A stretch of DNA of 64,000 nt, taken from NCBI RefSeq assembly GCF_964204865.1, contig NC_135252.1, positions 13,599,383 to 13,663,382 on the forward strand, read 5' to 3'. Origin of the DNA: Styela clava. Taxonomy: Eukaryota; Chordata; Ascidiacea; Stolidobranchia; Styelidae. The position numbers were made by a program, and so were the translations under genes. Positions 13,801 through 25,313 of this stretch are shown one piece after another. Under the pieces are notes generated by a model. It did not search any database and was not told where the DNA came from. It saw only the letters and a program-made list of their open reading frames with translations. Within the stretch, counting starts at the first letter, position 1, and every line of letters starts with the position of its first letter.

Positions 13801-14479
13801 GTGGTTTAATATTACCATGCGAAAATTAAAATGGCGATCATTCTCAGAGCCAAATAGATTTGAATGGTTTGGATAATTAAAAGTCAACAAATTACTTGTC
13901 GATCCCAACATATTTTTTAAGCCATAAATCATTTGTATCGTCGGGTACAGCTTTCTAAATAATATAGAAAAATATAATTCAAAGTTTATTTTTTATATTA
14001 AAAATAGTAAGGGCGTATATATACACTCCTTACCTATGACGCAGGTTGTTGTAATTTCCTTTATAAAGTATTAAATGAAAACCACTACCCCTCTAAAACG
14101 TGCCTAATTAACCTTGCGAATAAGTTTATTTTGTGTGTGCTGCATTCTGTTGAAAGGAAGGGCATTCTTGTATATTAGATTCTTGTGTTTTTTTTCCTCT
14201 TCATTAAAGCCAATTACAGAACCTAATATTGAGAAAAGCGGTGTTATTGGAGCCATATTATGGGTTATTTTTTCGCAAATTTCAACTATTCGCTTGGAAT
14301 CAATCTAATAAAAAATAGATCAAAGATATTGGTGAATGTGGGGCAATATTAAAGTTGTATGAAATAGTACAATATTTCCCGGATAACAACTGTTTGTTGG
14401 TTCGAACTAATTTAACATCTCGTTGATAGGGGTGAGTACCTCCGAGAACCGAATTGACTTTTTTTATGTATAATATGCT
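10861..14479. other. Gene-poor stretch
   Basis: AT-rich with no supportable exon. The one structured feature is the two-copy 88-bp tandem repeat at 12447-12622, listed separately. Confidence 0.5.
12447..12622. repeat. Two-copy tandem repeat, 88-bp unit
   Basis: Units at 12447 and 12535 both begin GTGTAGTTTGCGTG and contain GGAATCTCAAAAT, TTAGTTGTATGAAAACAAAG and a terminal TTTTCAG. The unit length is exactly 88 bases and the copies are about 90 percent alike by eye, so this is a fairly recent local duplication. Confidence 0.75.
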
Positions 14480-15237
14480 TTAACTCTTCAAGCCCCAAGG
14501 TCAAATTCGAAAAAACCCACCTATACCTGCAATAATCCCCTAAATATGCTATGTTTTCAATTCGAACTCAAACGTCAACTACTGACCCTATAAACACGCA
14601 TTCGGTAGCGTCTGAAAGAGGTAAACGAGTCCTATATTGCACTCCCTTTCATTTTTACCACATTCCAACCGACTCGCCGAATATGTAGGTCAAACTAATC
14701 GATGTTTTCACTCTTAGTAAATATTGGCGAAAATTGATCAAAATCGAGTGACCTTGAAAACGAAATACTCACAAAAAAACTATAAACGCCACGACCACCA
14801 AAGTTGGAGGCCAGAAACTACAAGCTATTGCGAATCTAGGAAAATTATCCCTTCCTGTCTAACCCATAAATTACTATTCATAAAGAGCATATGAAAATAC
14901 ACAAAAAATGAATTTTTTTTGTGGTCTCGGATGAAAAACAACAACTCAAACGAAAGGAAAGAACCAAACAGTGATAACAAATGATGAAAGAAATGAATTA
15001 AACAGTGATGATATATATATACAATGCATAAAATATAACAAGGATGATTTTAGAAAAAAGTGATATCCATCAAAACAGTGTATACAAAAAGACTAAAAAA
15101 AACAGTGTGGGAATAATCGCATCGAAAAATGTTTATATACAATGAGTGAAGAATAAATGAAAAAGAATGAATAAAAACACTGATACCCTGGCAATATAAC
15201 ATGACCAATATAACGTGACCATCTTCTTTTTACTGGT

Positions 15238-15583
15238 CTGGGATTAGGATAGGATTTTACATATTTATCCCGGGGGAGAGGAAAGCCGATAAGACGGCTT
15301 ATCCATATGGCGAACCACGGCCTCTCGTCCGGTTACCATTCCAAGTCGGGTATGGGATTAGTTTTACTGTATTGTTTGTTTTCGGAAGCATGGACTTGGT
15401 GGTGGAGGAAGCCGTAACCGACCAGCGGTTACGTGAACCACCCAACGACGGCGAGGAGTCCAGAAATCCTCTCGCACATAACCATCCCTGCATGGGATTC
15501 GAACCTGCGAACCCACGCAGAGTAGTTAGAGGTGCGGTGGCGAGCGTATTCCTAACGCTTAGCCCGTTGAGCCACACCGCCGC
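15238..15583 (-). mobile_element. tRNA-derived SINE
   Basis: Read on the minus strand from 15583, the head GTGTGGCTCAACGGGCTAAG resembles an RNA polymerase III A box, and about 60 bases on, GGTTCGAATCCC is a canonical B box. An unrelated body follows, ending in GGCTTTCCTCTCCCCCGGG, GATAAATATG and an AAATCCTATCCTAATCCC tail. This layout (tRNA-like head, body, short tail) defines a SINE. The high GC content contrasts with the surroundings. It lies exactly at the truncation of the transposase-like exon. Confidence 0.8.
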
Positions 15584-16072
15584 GTCTGCCTCTCCTTGAA
15601 CGAGTCGTGCTTGTGGACGCAGACGAGGTACTTGGCATATCTGAACTGCCAGAACTGGAGAATTGCCTTATAAATATTGGAGTTGTTGATTCATCAGAAG
15701 AGGACGAAATGTCTTCCAACTCCCACTCATCTCCAGAGCTGTAAAGGAACAATTCTAATCAATCATACTGCACATCTGCTGACTTATATTTGAATATAGA
15801 TATCAAGAACAGATTTATATGATATATAGGGCCAATATCTTCATTATAAGTGACTGCTTGCAATTTTAATCAGTCGACTTTCCTCTCCCCCCAGGATAAA
15901 AAAGTAAATCCTATTCCTATTCTAATATTGTAATTTACAGTGTCAACAGCAGAATGAATATAAACTAAGCCTTCTGTCAAGACTGTTGAAAAAAAACTAA
16001 CAGGAAGTATATCAAAGTCACTTACCTCTCACCAAAATCACTTTCCACTTCGATTCCAGTAGATAATTCCAT
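15583..16072 (-). pseudogene. Truncated transposase-like gene, two 5' exons
   Basis: Exon 1 is 16072-16026 (MELSTGIEVESDFGE, phase-2 donor GTAAGT). Exon 2 starts at 15738 after TTTACAG and continues in frame with SGDEWELEDISSSSDES and then IFIRQFSSSGSSD and a Ser/Thr-rich, Arg-rich tail (TRSRRGRRG). The frame runs straight into the SINE near 15583 and stays open only by chance. The acidic/serine composition and the position within TTAA-bounded inverted ends fit a piggyBac-type transposase N-terminus. The core domain is gone, so no active enzyme can be made. Confidence 0.5.
15869..15916 (+). mobile_element. SINE 3' tail fragment
   Basis: GACTTTCCTCTCCCCCCAGG followed by ATAAA..GTAAATCCTATTCCTATTCTAAT matches the tail of the SINE at 15238-15583 but on the opposite strand. 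It sits in the intron between the two transposase-like exons. The tRNA-like head is absent, so it is a 5'-truncated second copy. Confidence 0.65.
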
Positions 16073-16135
16073 ATTAAATTTCAAAAGACAATGCCGCTAC
16101 GCTAACAGTTATCAAGCCAACATTCATAAAAGAGG

Positions 16136-16490
16136 TCGTCTTTGTTTACAAGCAGTATTTACAAGCAAAACGGCGTGTTCCCAGCGCCTAAATCGACTAT
16201 ATCACAAACAAATCACCATAGAAAATCGTCATTTTTCAAAAACATTGGGAGCACTAACATATCACGTGATGGCTTGATGCCTTTTTCTCGTTATCATAGC
16301 GTTGTAGACGAGACGGTCTTTGTTTACAAGCTGTATTTACAAGCAAAACGGCGTGTTCCCAGCGCCTAAATCGACTATATCACGAACAAATCACCATAGA
16401 AAATCGTCATTTTTCAAAAACTTTGGGAGCACTAAACAATCACATGATGACCTGATGCCTTTTTCTCGTTATCATGCGTTGTAGAGACGT
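16136..16490. repeat. Tandem duplication, 178-bp unit
   Basis: Two units, starting near 16138 and 16316, share GTCTTTGTTTACAAGC, AAACGGCGTGTTCCCAGCGC, AAATCGTCATTTTTCAAAAA and GCCTTTTTCTCGTTATCAT with few differences. They lie between the transposase-like ATG and the right inverted end, where subterminal transposase-binding repeats would be expected; that role is inference. Confidence 0.8.
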
Positions 16491-16642
16491 AACGTCAGAA
16501 TCGATTGATACCAAAACCAGGTCACACAGAAGCGTTGAACCGAAACAGTGAACCCGGAAAGCGGAAGGGATATATCGCCGGCTGGTTCGTTACCACGGCC
16601 ACTAGGAGGCGATAATTCGCTGGCCGGGGCTTGAAGAGTTAA

Positions 16643-19600
16643 ATCAGATTTCTTTGAACAAAACTTGCTAATATTTAATAACAAATCGAATGCATAGATT
16701 TGAATAATTGTTTTTATGCGACGTTCGAGTAAAGCTGATTGAATAGTCATTTTGACAGATTGATATTGTATCAACTTATCTAAAGTAATGATCATACTGC
16801 CGGGTTTCATACTGCAGTTTGACATAATATTAATCTGTATTACCGACTTTCCTATTTTCCGAATAACCATGTTTAATTACTAGAGGCATTTGGCAGTTGG
16901 GATTCAAAATAAATAAAGCAGGTCTTTACCTGTCTATGGAAGTGTGAACTACAACATGATTTTGAAGCTCACGAAAAAAGAATTAAGTTTGTAGTATCAT
17001 CATAAACATTGCTGCTGGAGTATTTCTCAGGTGTTGAAGATCACGGAATGTTGCTATCAATTTCCGCTTATTTTGCTTTGGTGATGTATTGAACGCATAT
17101 TTATGATCATGCGCAATGTTTTGCGTTGTTTGAACTTCGCTTTTAACCATAGATCTTTTCGTAGCGTAAGACCAGAAAGATGCAAATAACAATAGTGTTG
17201 AAATATACGAACATTCATGATCACCCCATGTAAAATAGTAAACCTGTGCTTCATGTAATTCAACGCTCTGGATTAATCAATAGGTCAAACTGAAATGTCA
17301 ACTGTGTGTATATTTGATAACACATGCTAAGTCATACGCCCCTTCGGTGGGATCTGATGGTAATCTATCGTAACAACTATGCAGTTCTTATTAAAACTTT
17401 GCAGACTATACGAATTTGACATTTCGTAAAATCAGCGTTATTATTACTGTTGCCATGACTTTTATGTTTTCAACAGACCGAAGACAAACTAAACAGACGG
17501 ACACCACCATTAAGTCGTTTTAGAAGTCGCCCTTTCAAGTCTTTAAGGCGCGTTGACCTATGATACACAGTTGGTTAAACAAAGCTATTTTTGCTACTTC
17601 ATCGCTCATTCTGATAATCTTCAGATGCCATTTTCACGAACCCAATATAGAGGGGTGGGTCATTGTTTACCAAAAATGAGGCTGATGTGTCGGAAATTTC
17701 ATAGGATTTCGTGTCGACCCAACCCTATTGTGAACTCAGTCAGTTTATCAAGTTTCTCTGAACCCTTTCTAAACAAAAATGATACGCTATAAATCAAAAA
17801 GTCCAAAGGCAAAAAAACACTATCAAAGGATATCTTGACAAATGTGATACATCTGAAAAGACCCAAATTGAAAATTGGTTTATCTATCCAGTTGTAGTGA
17901 TGTCCCTATCGGCTGGCGTGCAAAACAGAGCCTTCAAACATGCACTATCTTTTATACTTCATTACGTCGTTGAAGTCAGCACTAACTTACTTTATAAGCT
18001 TTAGTCACGCAAAAGTCAAGCATATAAATAAAATACAAATGTATCAGCATCGTTCATTCAAATCGCAAATAAACAACTTCCTGGAGTTGGTGAGTTGACA
18101 CCAGTGAACACTTTGAATCATACATTCACTTAAATCTCTAATCATCCTATACATATGAGAGGTTAAGGCAGATAATTACGAAAGTTGGGTACACTTATTA
18201 AATTTTTGCGTGTGGAGAACATGCTTTTTTAATTCAATACCTACGCATTTACATTTACCTACCTGCATTTGTTATCAAAATTTGAAAGTCATGTCGGTAT
18301 TTTTTGTTGAAAATGGTGATGAAATGATAACGTTTCTCTAGTCAGAATATATGGCCTTTAGACAATGACTTCTGCGTTTCACCCACCACAATGCGTCATA
18401 CACGGCTGTGGTTTTTGGTCAGGTCGGTGACGTTGTCTTTAAAATATCATAAGTGAATCACAATAAAATAGTTCTGGCAGCCAAAACAAGCGGCATTTAC
18501 TAGCAATGCCATAAGTCATAGGCGTATAAAAAAGGTGGGAACAGAAAGAATGAAGAAAACTTAAGTATTTCAGAAACAATTAATAACCATTTTATCGAGT
18601 GTCACGCATTTTATAGCACTAGTTAAGCTCTTACATATATATATAATGTTCTTTCATTGACTTCGAATCATTTGCATTAGTTATCGGCAAAATCAGCCAG
18701 AAACGCATTATATTTGAAATACGAATTTTTGCCAAAGCATCAACCCTTTTCTGCACACGGAACAGCCGTGCCAAGCTTTACCGAAACATTTCACAACGTA
18801 AGAATTACAGGCGATAATGTTCCCCACAAAAGAATGCAACCTAGACTACTTATGCAAAACTCCAGAACATATTATGCTCGCATTACAAACGTTCCAGATG
18901 TTAGAAACAATTCTCAAACCTGCGTCAATTTAAAAGCATATGTCAGCGTAACATTCATTGTAAAGTTACCCTGAAGCATTTTTTGTGAAATATTTCAATT
19001 GCTAATTGTTGGTAAAATAGGTGCATTGTTTATTGAAAATATATTGTGAGTACAGTTTTGTGTAGTATAATTTGTTATAATGCGCTAAATAATGAATATT
19101 GAAGCATATTGATATCCAATATTTTGTTATTCCCTTCAAAAATTGTCCCTTGCAAAAAATGAAAATACTACATACATTTTTTGGCGATTTTTAATATTAA
19201 TAAATGCTTTTCCCAACATCCCCGTCCTTGATTATTTCTGTAACAGTGATCAATCAGCGATAAGTTAACGTTGGTATAACAATTACAATTTGTGCAGACC
19301 CTCAAATAGTTTCTTAACACCGTCAGATATTCAGCCATAGCTGTGAACATTGGTTCGTTTTTGTGGTTTAGCTGCAATTCATCGGTTTTAATTGTTAGCT
19401 ATAAACCAAACAACTTAACGTATACTGTGCATTTTAATCATAATTCCAAGAATTTATTTGTAGTTACATCAACTGTAAATGCAGCAGAAAAACAAAGAAT
19501 TTCAGGCCTTATAAAGGGATAAGCATCTTAAACCGAACCTTCTATGTTACATGTCAACGGTTTTCTAAAATATACATGCGATGTGTTCTGATATAAATTT

Positions 19601-20531
19601 TGAAAATGCATTGGCGCGTGAGATTTTGTATATCCAACAGGTTTCACAATTCATCCACATGCATATTATTATTTGCGATGCATGAAATGCCGTTATACCA
19701 AAGAGCTGGAATTTATTGTAGTATATATAGAAAGTAGGCTACTGTTCAAATGTGAACCCGAAAGTCCAATGACTTATCGCAATTCCGAGTCGCAGTTCTT
19801 ACCACTTCATGCCACGAACAAACCGCGGCAGATCTTGCCATGGTTTTATAGCGCTATTCAGTAAGCAGTATTACCGGTATATTCACAAAGTCAAGTACCA
19901 GATTTTAGTTTATCATGCAGAATTATATGTACTTGAACCTGAAACCTAACCCCAAATCCATCAAAACTGTATCCATACGGAAAATGTTCCAACTTACCCA
20001 ATATTTGTCACCATCAGGGGCAGCCCTGCCATTACAGCCGACATGCCTTGGTTAAGGCAGCAAAATCATACTCGCCATTGGTTTTCAATTTGCTGCCGTG
20101 GTACCGGCATCTCGCCATTGGTTTGTGGCAGCTAAAAAGTCAGTCGCGGTTTAGCCATGGCGGTCACGGTTTGGAAATCCCGCCATAGTTTTGCGGCAGC
20201 TTCAGACCCCACAAAATACTTGAAACTGCCTTTGGCAATTCCGGAAGCCTGTTGCAGCGATGCGAATTCGCGATTAAGTGTGCTGGCCAAGTCTGTAAAA
20301 TCCTCAAAAGATGTATGATGCCACACAATAGGTTTGATAGTCTGATGGCGCTAGTAAAGGACTTTATTTCCCAGTAGGAATACACAGATTGTAACAGATA
20401 TAATACAAAGCAACAAACGTGGACGACGATCAGTCAAGAAGAGAGAAGGGTAGCTAAAAACGAGGTCAGGGGGACAGAGGAACTCGACGTCAATTATTAA
20501 GAATATTCAAATCCGACACATTCGGAAATAT
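16643..20531. other. Gene-poor stretch
   Basis: No splice-supported coding exon. A GC-richer patch at 20020-20210 has recurring GCCATGG/GGCAGC/CGCCATTGGTTT words (for example CTCGCCATTGGTTT at 20071 and 20111) and looks like degenerate repeat sequence; no ends were found. Confidence 0.45.
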
Positions 20532-20539
20532 ATCAGTTG

Positions 20540-20742
20540 GGTGACCGTACATTTGAACCCATGTACATTTGAACCCATGCGTATATCCACGGGTTCAATC
20601 TATATGCGGGTGCTAAAACCCATGCGTTAGGGTTAGTATGGGTTTAACTATCCGTGAAACAAAAAAAATTCCATAGGTGCAATAGCATACAGGTGCAATT
20701 GTCATGGGTTCAAATGTACGTGGGTTCAAATGTAATGGAACC
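20540..20742. mobile_element. 203-bp MITE with perfect 8-bp TSD
   Basis: The outer direct repeat ATCAGTTG (20532-20539 and 20743-20750) flanks an element whose arms are built of two tandem copies of TACATTTGAACCCA(T/C)G at the left and their complement at the right. The terminal bases are GGTGACCG and the complement of GGTTCCAT. It has no open frame. The 8-base duplication points to hAT-type mobilisation. Confidence 0.8.
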
Positions 20743-21240
20743 ATCAGTTGAAATCACAGCTCCGACTTCGCACACGACAATGCAAAGAAATTGACCAATA
20801 AAAAAGGCAATTCCAGTCTCGTCACACTATGCCACTTACAATGAAATCCGATTATTTGATCATTCAAAATCTCCGAATCAAATTTGCAAATCACGTCCTG
20901 TCGCCGTAAGTTCACATCGGTACCGGTAAGCCATAGCAGTGCAGTGAGTACTGGCTTTGCTGAAAAGATTGCGGGCTTGTCTGGAGTGAGGCTACGTGGA
21001 TGCGCAATATTCCTGGAGATACATTGAGCCCCACAGGACTACGAAAAACCGATTTATTCCCCAACAACAGTTAGAAAAATGTCAGAAACGGGAATTTAGC
21101 AAATCGATATGTACACTTCGTTTATTTAATATAAGATCAGTGAATCTTTTGGATAATTGCGCGCTAAATACTTATACCGGAGGTGTAACCTAAAATTAAA
21201 ATTCACACCCTGATGTTTTTAAAATACAAAACCATCAATG

Positions 21241-21290
21241 CACGTTAAAGACAAACGTTAAAGACAAGAAAACGTTAAAGACAAGTCACA
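21241..21290. repeat. Short tandem AACGTTAAAGACAA motif
   Basis: Three near-identical copies of CGTTAAAGACAA in 45 bases, about 180 bases upstream of the TATA box of the basic-precursor gene. It could be a promoter-proximal element or a simple duplication; nothing else supports a role. Confidence 0.4.
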
Positions 21291-21464
21291 AGCTTTTTAA
21301 CAATACCCCTATGGTTTGTTTCACCATACGCGTTTCGTAACATCTTGTGAACAATGTTACATTTTATGTTTGCTTATACAATCCATGAAGGACAAAGTGT
21401 GAAATACGTCAAAACAAAAGCCACATGCTTGTTAGCATATGCTACTTTGGAACACGATATAACG

Positions 21465-21472
21465 TATATAAG
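21465..21472 (+). promoter_or_regulatory. TATA box of the basic-precursor gene
   Basis: TATATAAG, followed about 75 bases later by a consensus 5' splice donor (GCGAAC/GTAAGTGA, donor at 21547). The first coding ATG lies after an acceptor (TTGATAG at 21953), which suggests a 5' untranslated exon of about 50 bases (roughly 21495-21546) spliced to 21954. Confidence 0.45.
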
Positions 21473-21956
21473 AGACATACACATGCATTGATGAAAACCT
21501 TATCCCCCTGGAGTATTGTCACGAGTCTGAACAGGTGTACGCGAACGTAAGTGATAATTTATCTATGTATTGATATATTTTAGAGAAGTCGAAATGAAGA
21601 ATAAATATCTCTTACTAAATTGTGATAAAATAAGCAAGCATAAGATTTATTTAAACCGTTTGGGGCTATTTTGCTATTAGCGATAAAACTATTTGTAACT
21701 TATGGAAATGTGTTATGCATTTTACTCACGATATGTTACTGGTATATAGGCCACTTCCGGGTGATTCAAATACAATTATATTAAGATAAGCTATTAAAGT
21801 GTGGTGTCACACCTCCACATTACGGGTACCTAACATAAAACTTGTCAGTGTTTTTTGGGAGAAAAAAAAAACACAGCGTGATTCTACAAAAATATAATTA
21901 TTTACATATACCTACGTCATGGCAAAATTTTCATTTTCATATTGGATTGATAGGAA

Positions 21957-24900
21957 ATGCGTCCCAAGTTTTTTGTTGTCTGTTTGGCGGTACTGATTAT
22001 TCAGTTGCATTCAAGTGAGGCATTCTTTGGAAAAGTCGGTAAAGCTATCGGCAAAGGATTCAAAACTGCTAAAAATGTTGTATCGAAGGGATACGAAGCA
22101 TACACCGGGAAAAAGTAAGTTTAACATATTTTAACAGTAAAATAATACCTCTCATGATTCAAGCATCTTAGCATATAGATATAAAAAAAAAACGTTAACG
22201 ACAGAAAAAAGGTATCTACAATCCTTTGTTTACTACTTGGTAATTTAAGATGCATGCATGCAGGAATTCCAGCACATATCGAATTTCAATGAAACAATAC
22301 TTGACAACACACAAAGTGTCTTAAATGGGCTTAGGAAAAGCAATCATGCGTCATTAACAATAATGATAATTACCTTTAATAAAAACCATCAATCATTGCA
22401 AATTGTATATATATATATGTTAAGGCAATCAATCAAAATACCGCAAAGTCGAAACGAACTTTAAAAGCATCGTCGTTATCTTTTAAAATTAACTACTCGA
22501 TTTCTCATTAGTTGTTTTGAGTTGACAAAATAAAATATTATGGAACTAAATAACTAATATATTTTATCAGATTGACGTTGGGAAATGCGATTGGTACGGG
22601 AATGCAACTTGCCGAGGGCAAGGTCCCAGCTCCAGCACCAGGGTAGGTTATATATAACTTATATATCCTTATAAGGTCGCTTTATGCGTATGAAGCAATT
22701 TGTCCTGTAATATATTGCGAGGAAAATATATCAAATTGACTGAACAACAATTAAATATTCGTTTTAGTCCCTTCAATTTTCTGTATCATCTTTTTGAAAG
22801 CGAGACGTTAACCTGAAACGGCCGAACACAGAATCATCTAATTTTTTAAAATACATGAGTGTTATAAGAAAAGTATGTTGTAGCGGTAATAAGTAATAGC
22901 ACCCGCTTTTCAAACCCAAACCTGTTTCGGCACACGGTTGTCAATAACATTATTTTTATATTGTAGAGCTGCTGGAAAAATCATCTCAGCCGGCGCCGAC
23001 TTGTTGAAGAAGAAGAAGAAGACCAACAACGAGCAAGAACAATCAACACAAGATCAGAAAAATGAAAAGAAGAAACAAAAAAAGAAGAGAAGAAAAAACA
23101 AGAAGAAAAACAATTCGAGAGATAACGAAGCTGAATTATCAGACTATATGCGTGCCATGGAAGAAAACGTAGGATGTTCTTTTTATACATTTTGATGCTT
23201 CATTCTAATGTACTGTATTCATCGTAGCTTACTCCATACATACAAAACTAGCTAATTTCTCGGCATTACCAACAGTTTACTTTAAACAATAAAACCTCAA
23301 AATAACAGTCTGATAAAGATAAATTCTGTTTTGAATGTGTCATTATAGTTGATAACAAAAAGTAACATTCAATGCAGAATGTTCTGATAACTATGCACAG
23401 CACAAGATTTGTTTCATGGCGTAAGCATGCAATTTACCAGACCGATAATCGGAGAAATAATTTCATTATTGCAATAATATCCTCCACGTATATATATAAG
23501 AAAATGAGTTACTTTACGTCAAAGTTGCTGGATCCGCTAATTCATGCTACAGAATTCATATATATACTGCTCAACTTCGTACATTTGGTACACTGTTTAT
23601 ACTACACGCAGTTTTATTCTATTTTTTGGATTTTATTCGACATCGAAGTTATAATATTACAGAACATAGATCTTGACTCGGTGAAAGATGCCGAAAAGAT
23701 AGTGAATTCAGTTGATCAATCAATGACAGACCAGCCAGATGAAAGTTTCGGGATCAGTGAACTCATGAAATCGGGTAAGTGCATAAATGCCAAACACTAT
23801 TATCGTGAATGATTCAAGTGATTGCACACTAACAAATATATATTTCTGTAACGTTTCGATTAACCAAAATCAAATTTTCTCGGATATACATAATTCAAAG
23901 TTACAGAAATATATTTGTGTTATTATGCAGCAAGATTCTTGATAGTTATCTTCACACTTGCTACCGCATCCTTGATTTATATTCGTACGAATCTAGCGGC
24001 GCAAAACCATATAAGGGGATAAGTAATTGGTCCCGCAGAAACGCAATTGATAGCACTTGTATTATACATAAGAAAAATTACGGCACAGTACTTGTTCAGA
24101 GAGATATTTTTTGCATTTTGATGTACAAGCAGCCTGTATAGCAAAACCATGTCCCTCTAGTTCAGAGTTTCTTAATCTGGGTTCGACCGAACCCCTGTGA
24201 TAGCCTACTAATTATGCAAAAATAACAAAAGTTCATCGCAGATATTCAAACTTAAACGTTCAACTAATAAATCAGCTTAGCTGTGAGCATAGCTTCGCTC
24301 AGATATAAGTTTAGTGGACCTGCAGTTTCTTACACCTTAGATTTTAGTACATTTCATTGAATGCTCAAATCTTGTGTGTACTCATCTGTGATAGCATTTT
24401 CAGATGTTTTCTGCTTATGGTTTTGAAATATCTTAAGTTGTTATGACAAATCAAGGAATTTTTAGATGAATATGTGCGTGACTAATAAAATTTATCTCGG
24501 TTTTACGGATAAATCGAGAACTGGCAGTAGGCTAAATGTACATAAATAAATGAAAAATCAGAGCGTGTTTGAATTTCACCAGCTAGGTGATTAATTTGCG
24601 ACAAAGGATACATCATTGCAGCGCTTTGCTTGAAATCATCATCATTCGTTACGGACAACCTCGATCAATATGGCGCCGAGGCATATCCTATCTCTATTTC
24701 CGTAAAATAAAACGTGTTTATCCGCATTTCATTGCAGTTTGAAATTTGAGAAAAGAATGACTTGAACTATGAAAGGTTTTTGAAGCATATTATCATCTGT
24801 TATATTTTTTAAGTTGCTATTTTTTTTTTGTATCAGTTTTCGCTTTTTCACACGCATAACTTATTATACAAAATAAAACATCTGCTTACCCTGTCGCCGA

Positions 24901-25174
24901 CCCTATTGTGACAAAACAATGAATATTTCCAAACGGGGTATTGTTAGCTAAGGTCACGCCACAATGTTCATTTTCCATAAACTTGCACGAAATTAGCTTC
25001 CCCTTTATGAAGTTTGAATTGGGCTCCTAATTTTAACCGTTCACTGCGATGGGGTTCGACGGGAGACTGCAGAATAGCGGAAGGGTTCGGCAAGCTCGTA
25101 AAGGTTAAGAACCACTGCTCTAGTTTGTATACAATATGTTAGAATGTTTTTGTTTTACAGAAAACGGAAACTGA
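21957..25174 (+). CDS. Secreted cationic peptide precursor, host-defence-like
   Basis: Five coding exons: 21957-22114, 22571-22642, 22967-23168, 23663-23774 and 25161-25174 (phases 2, 2, 0, 1), all GT/AG, giving 185 residues. Residues 1-22 are a signal peptide ending SSEA. Residues 23-52 (starting FFGKVGKAIGKGFKTAKNVV) form a glycine-spaced, strongly cationic amphipathic segment. An AIGTG / Pro-Ala-rich hinge (residues 53-76) and a second helix-like AAGKIISAGADLL follow. A lysine/arginine tract of about 40 residues comes next, then an acidic tail (DLDSVKDAEKIVNSVDQSM) ending in ENGN. A signal peptide followed by a cationic helix and an anionic tail is the known plan of ascidian antimicrobial peptide precursors; the long lysine tract is not part of that plan. 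There are no cysteines after the signal peptide. Antimicrobial function is inference; a nuclear or matrix-binding basic protein is the alternative. Confidence 0.7.
24163..25117. mobile_element. Non-autonomous hAT-like element in the last intron of the basic-precursor gene
   Basis: An exact 8-base target duplication, CTCTAGTT (24155-24162 and 25118-25125), flanks inverted ends CAGAGTTTCTTAATCTGG and the complement CAGTGGTTCTTAACCTTT, both followed by a GAACCC block. These are classical hAT ends. The 955-bp interior holds no transposase. It makes up about two thirds of the intron between the fourth and fifth coding exons. Confidence 0.85.
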
Positions 25175-25307
25175 ATACTGAAATTCGGCAAAAGATTCAA
25201 TCTTCAACATGGATACATTGAACTCAACCAAGAAAAATTAAAATTAGTAAAATTTCTTCTCGAAATATATTTCTAAAAAAAAAATATATGATATGAAAAA
25301 ACACGAA

Positions 25308-25313
25308 AATAAA
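25308..25313 (+). promoter_or_regulatory. Poly(A) signal of the basic-precursor gene
   Basis: AATAAA 134 bases after the stop at 25174, within an A-rich 3' untranslated region. Confidence 0.55.

Larger units (their letters stand above)
14480..16642 (-). mobile_element. piggyBac-like element, internally deleted
   Basis: The two ends are a 17-base perfect inverted repeat, TTAACTCTTCAAGCCCC at 14480 and its complement ending at 16642. The terminal TTAA matches the obligatory piggyBac target site, and the following CTCTTCAAGCCCC resembles a piggyBac-type inverted end. Inside, on the minus strand, are two spliced 5' exons coding for an acidic, Ser-rich N-terminus of the kind piggyBac transposases often have; the catalytic DDE part is missing. 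A tRNA-derived SINE abuts the break, and a 178-bp subterminal duplication sits upstream of the ATG. Assignment to piggyBac is inferred from the ends plus the N-terminus and not from a catalytic domain. Confidence 0.6.

Noticed and set aside
15299..15599. Open frames on both strands in a GC-rich patch
   Set aside because: They lie in the SINE, whose high GC content lowers stop-codon frequency.
18714..18974. 86-codon plus-strand frame with polar, Asn/Thr/Arg-rich composition
   Set aside because: Starts with a non-ATG codon; an acceptor-like CAG precedes it, but no partner exon could be joined.
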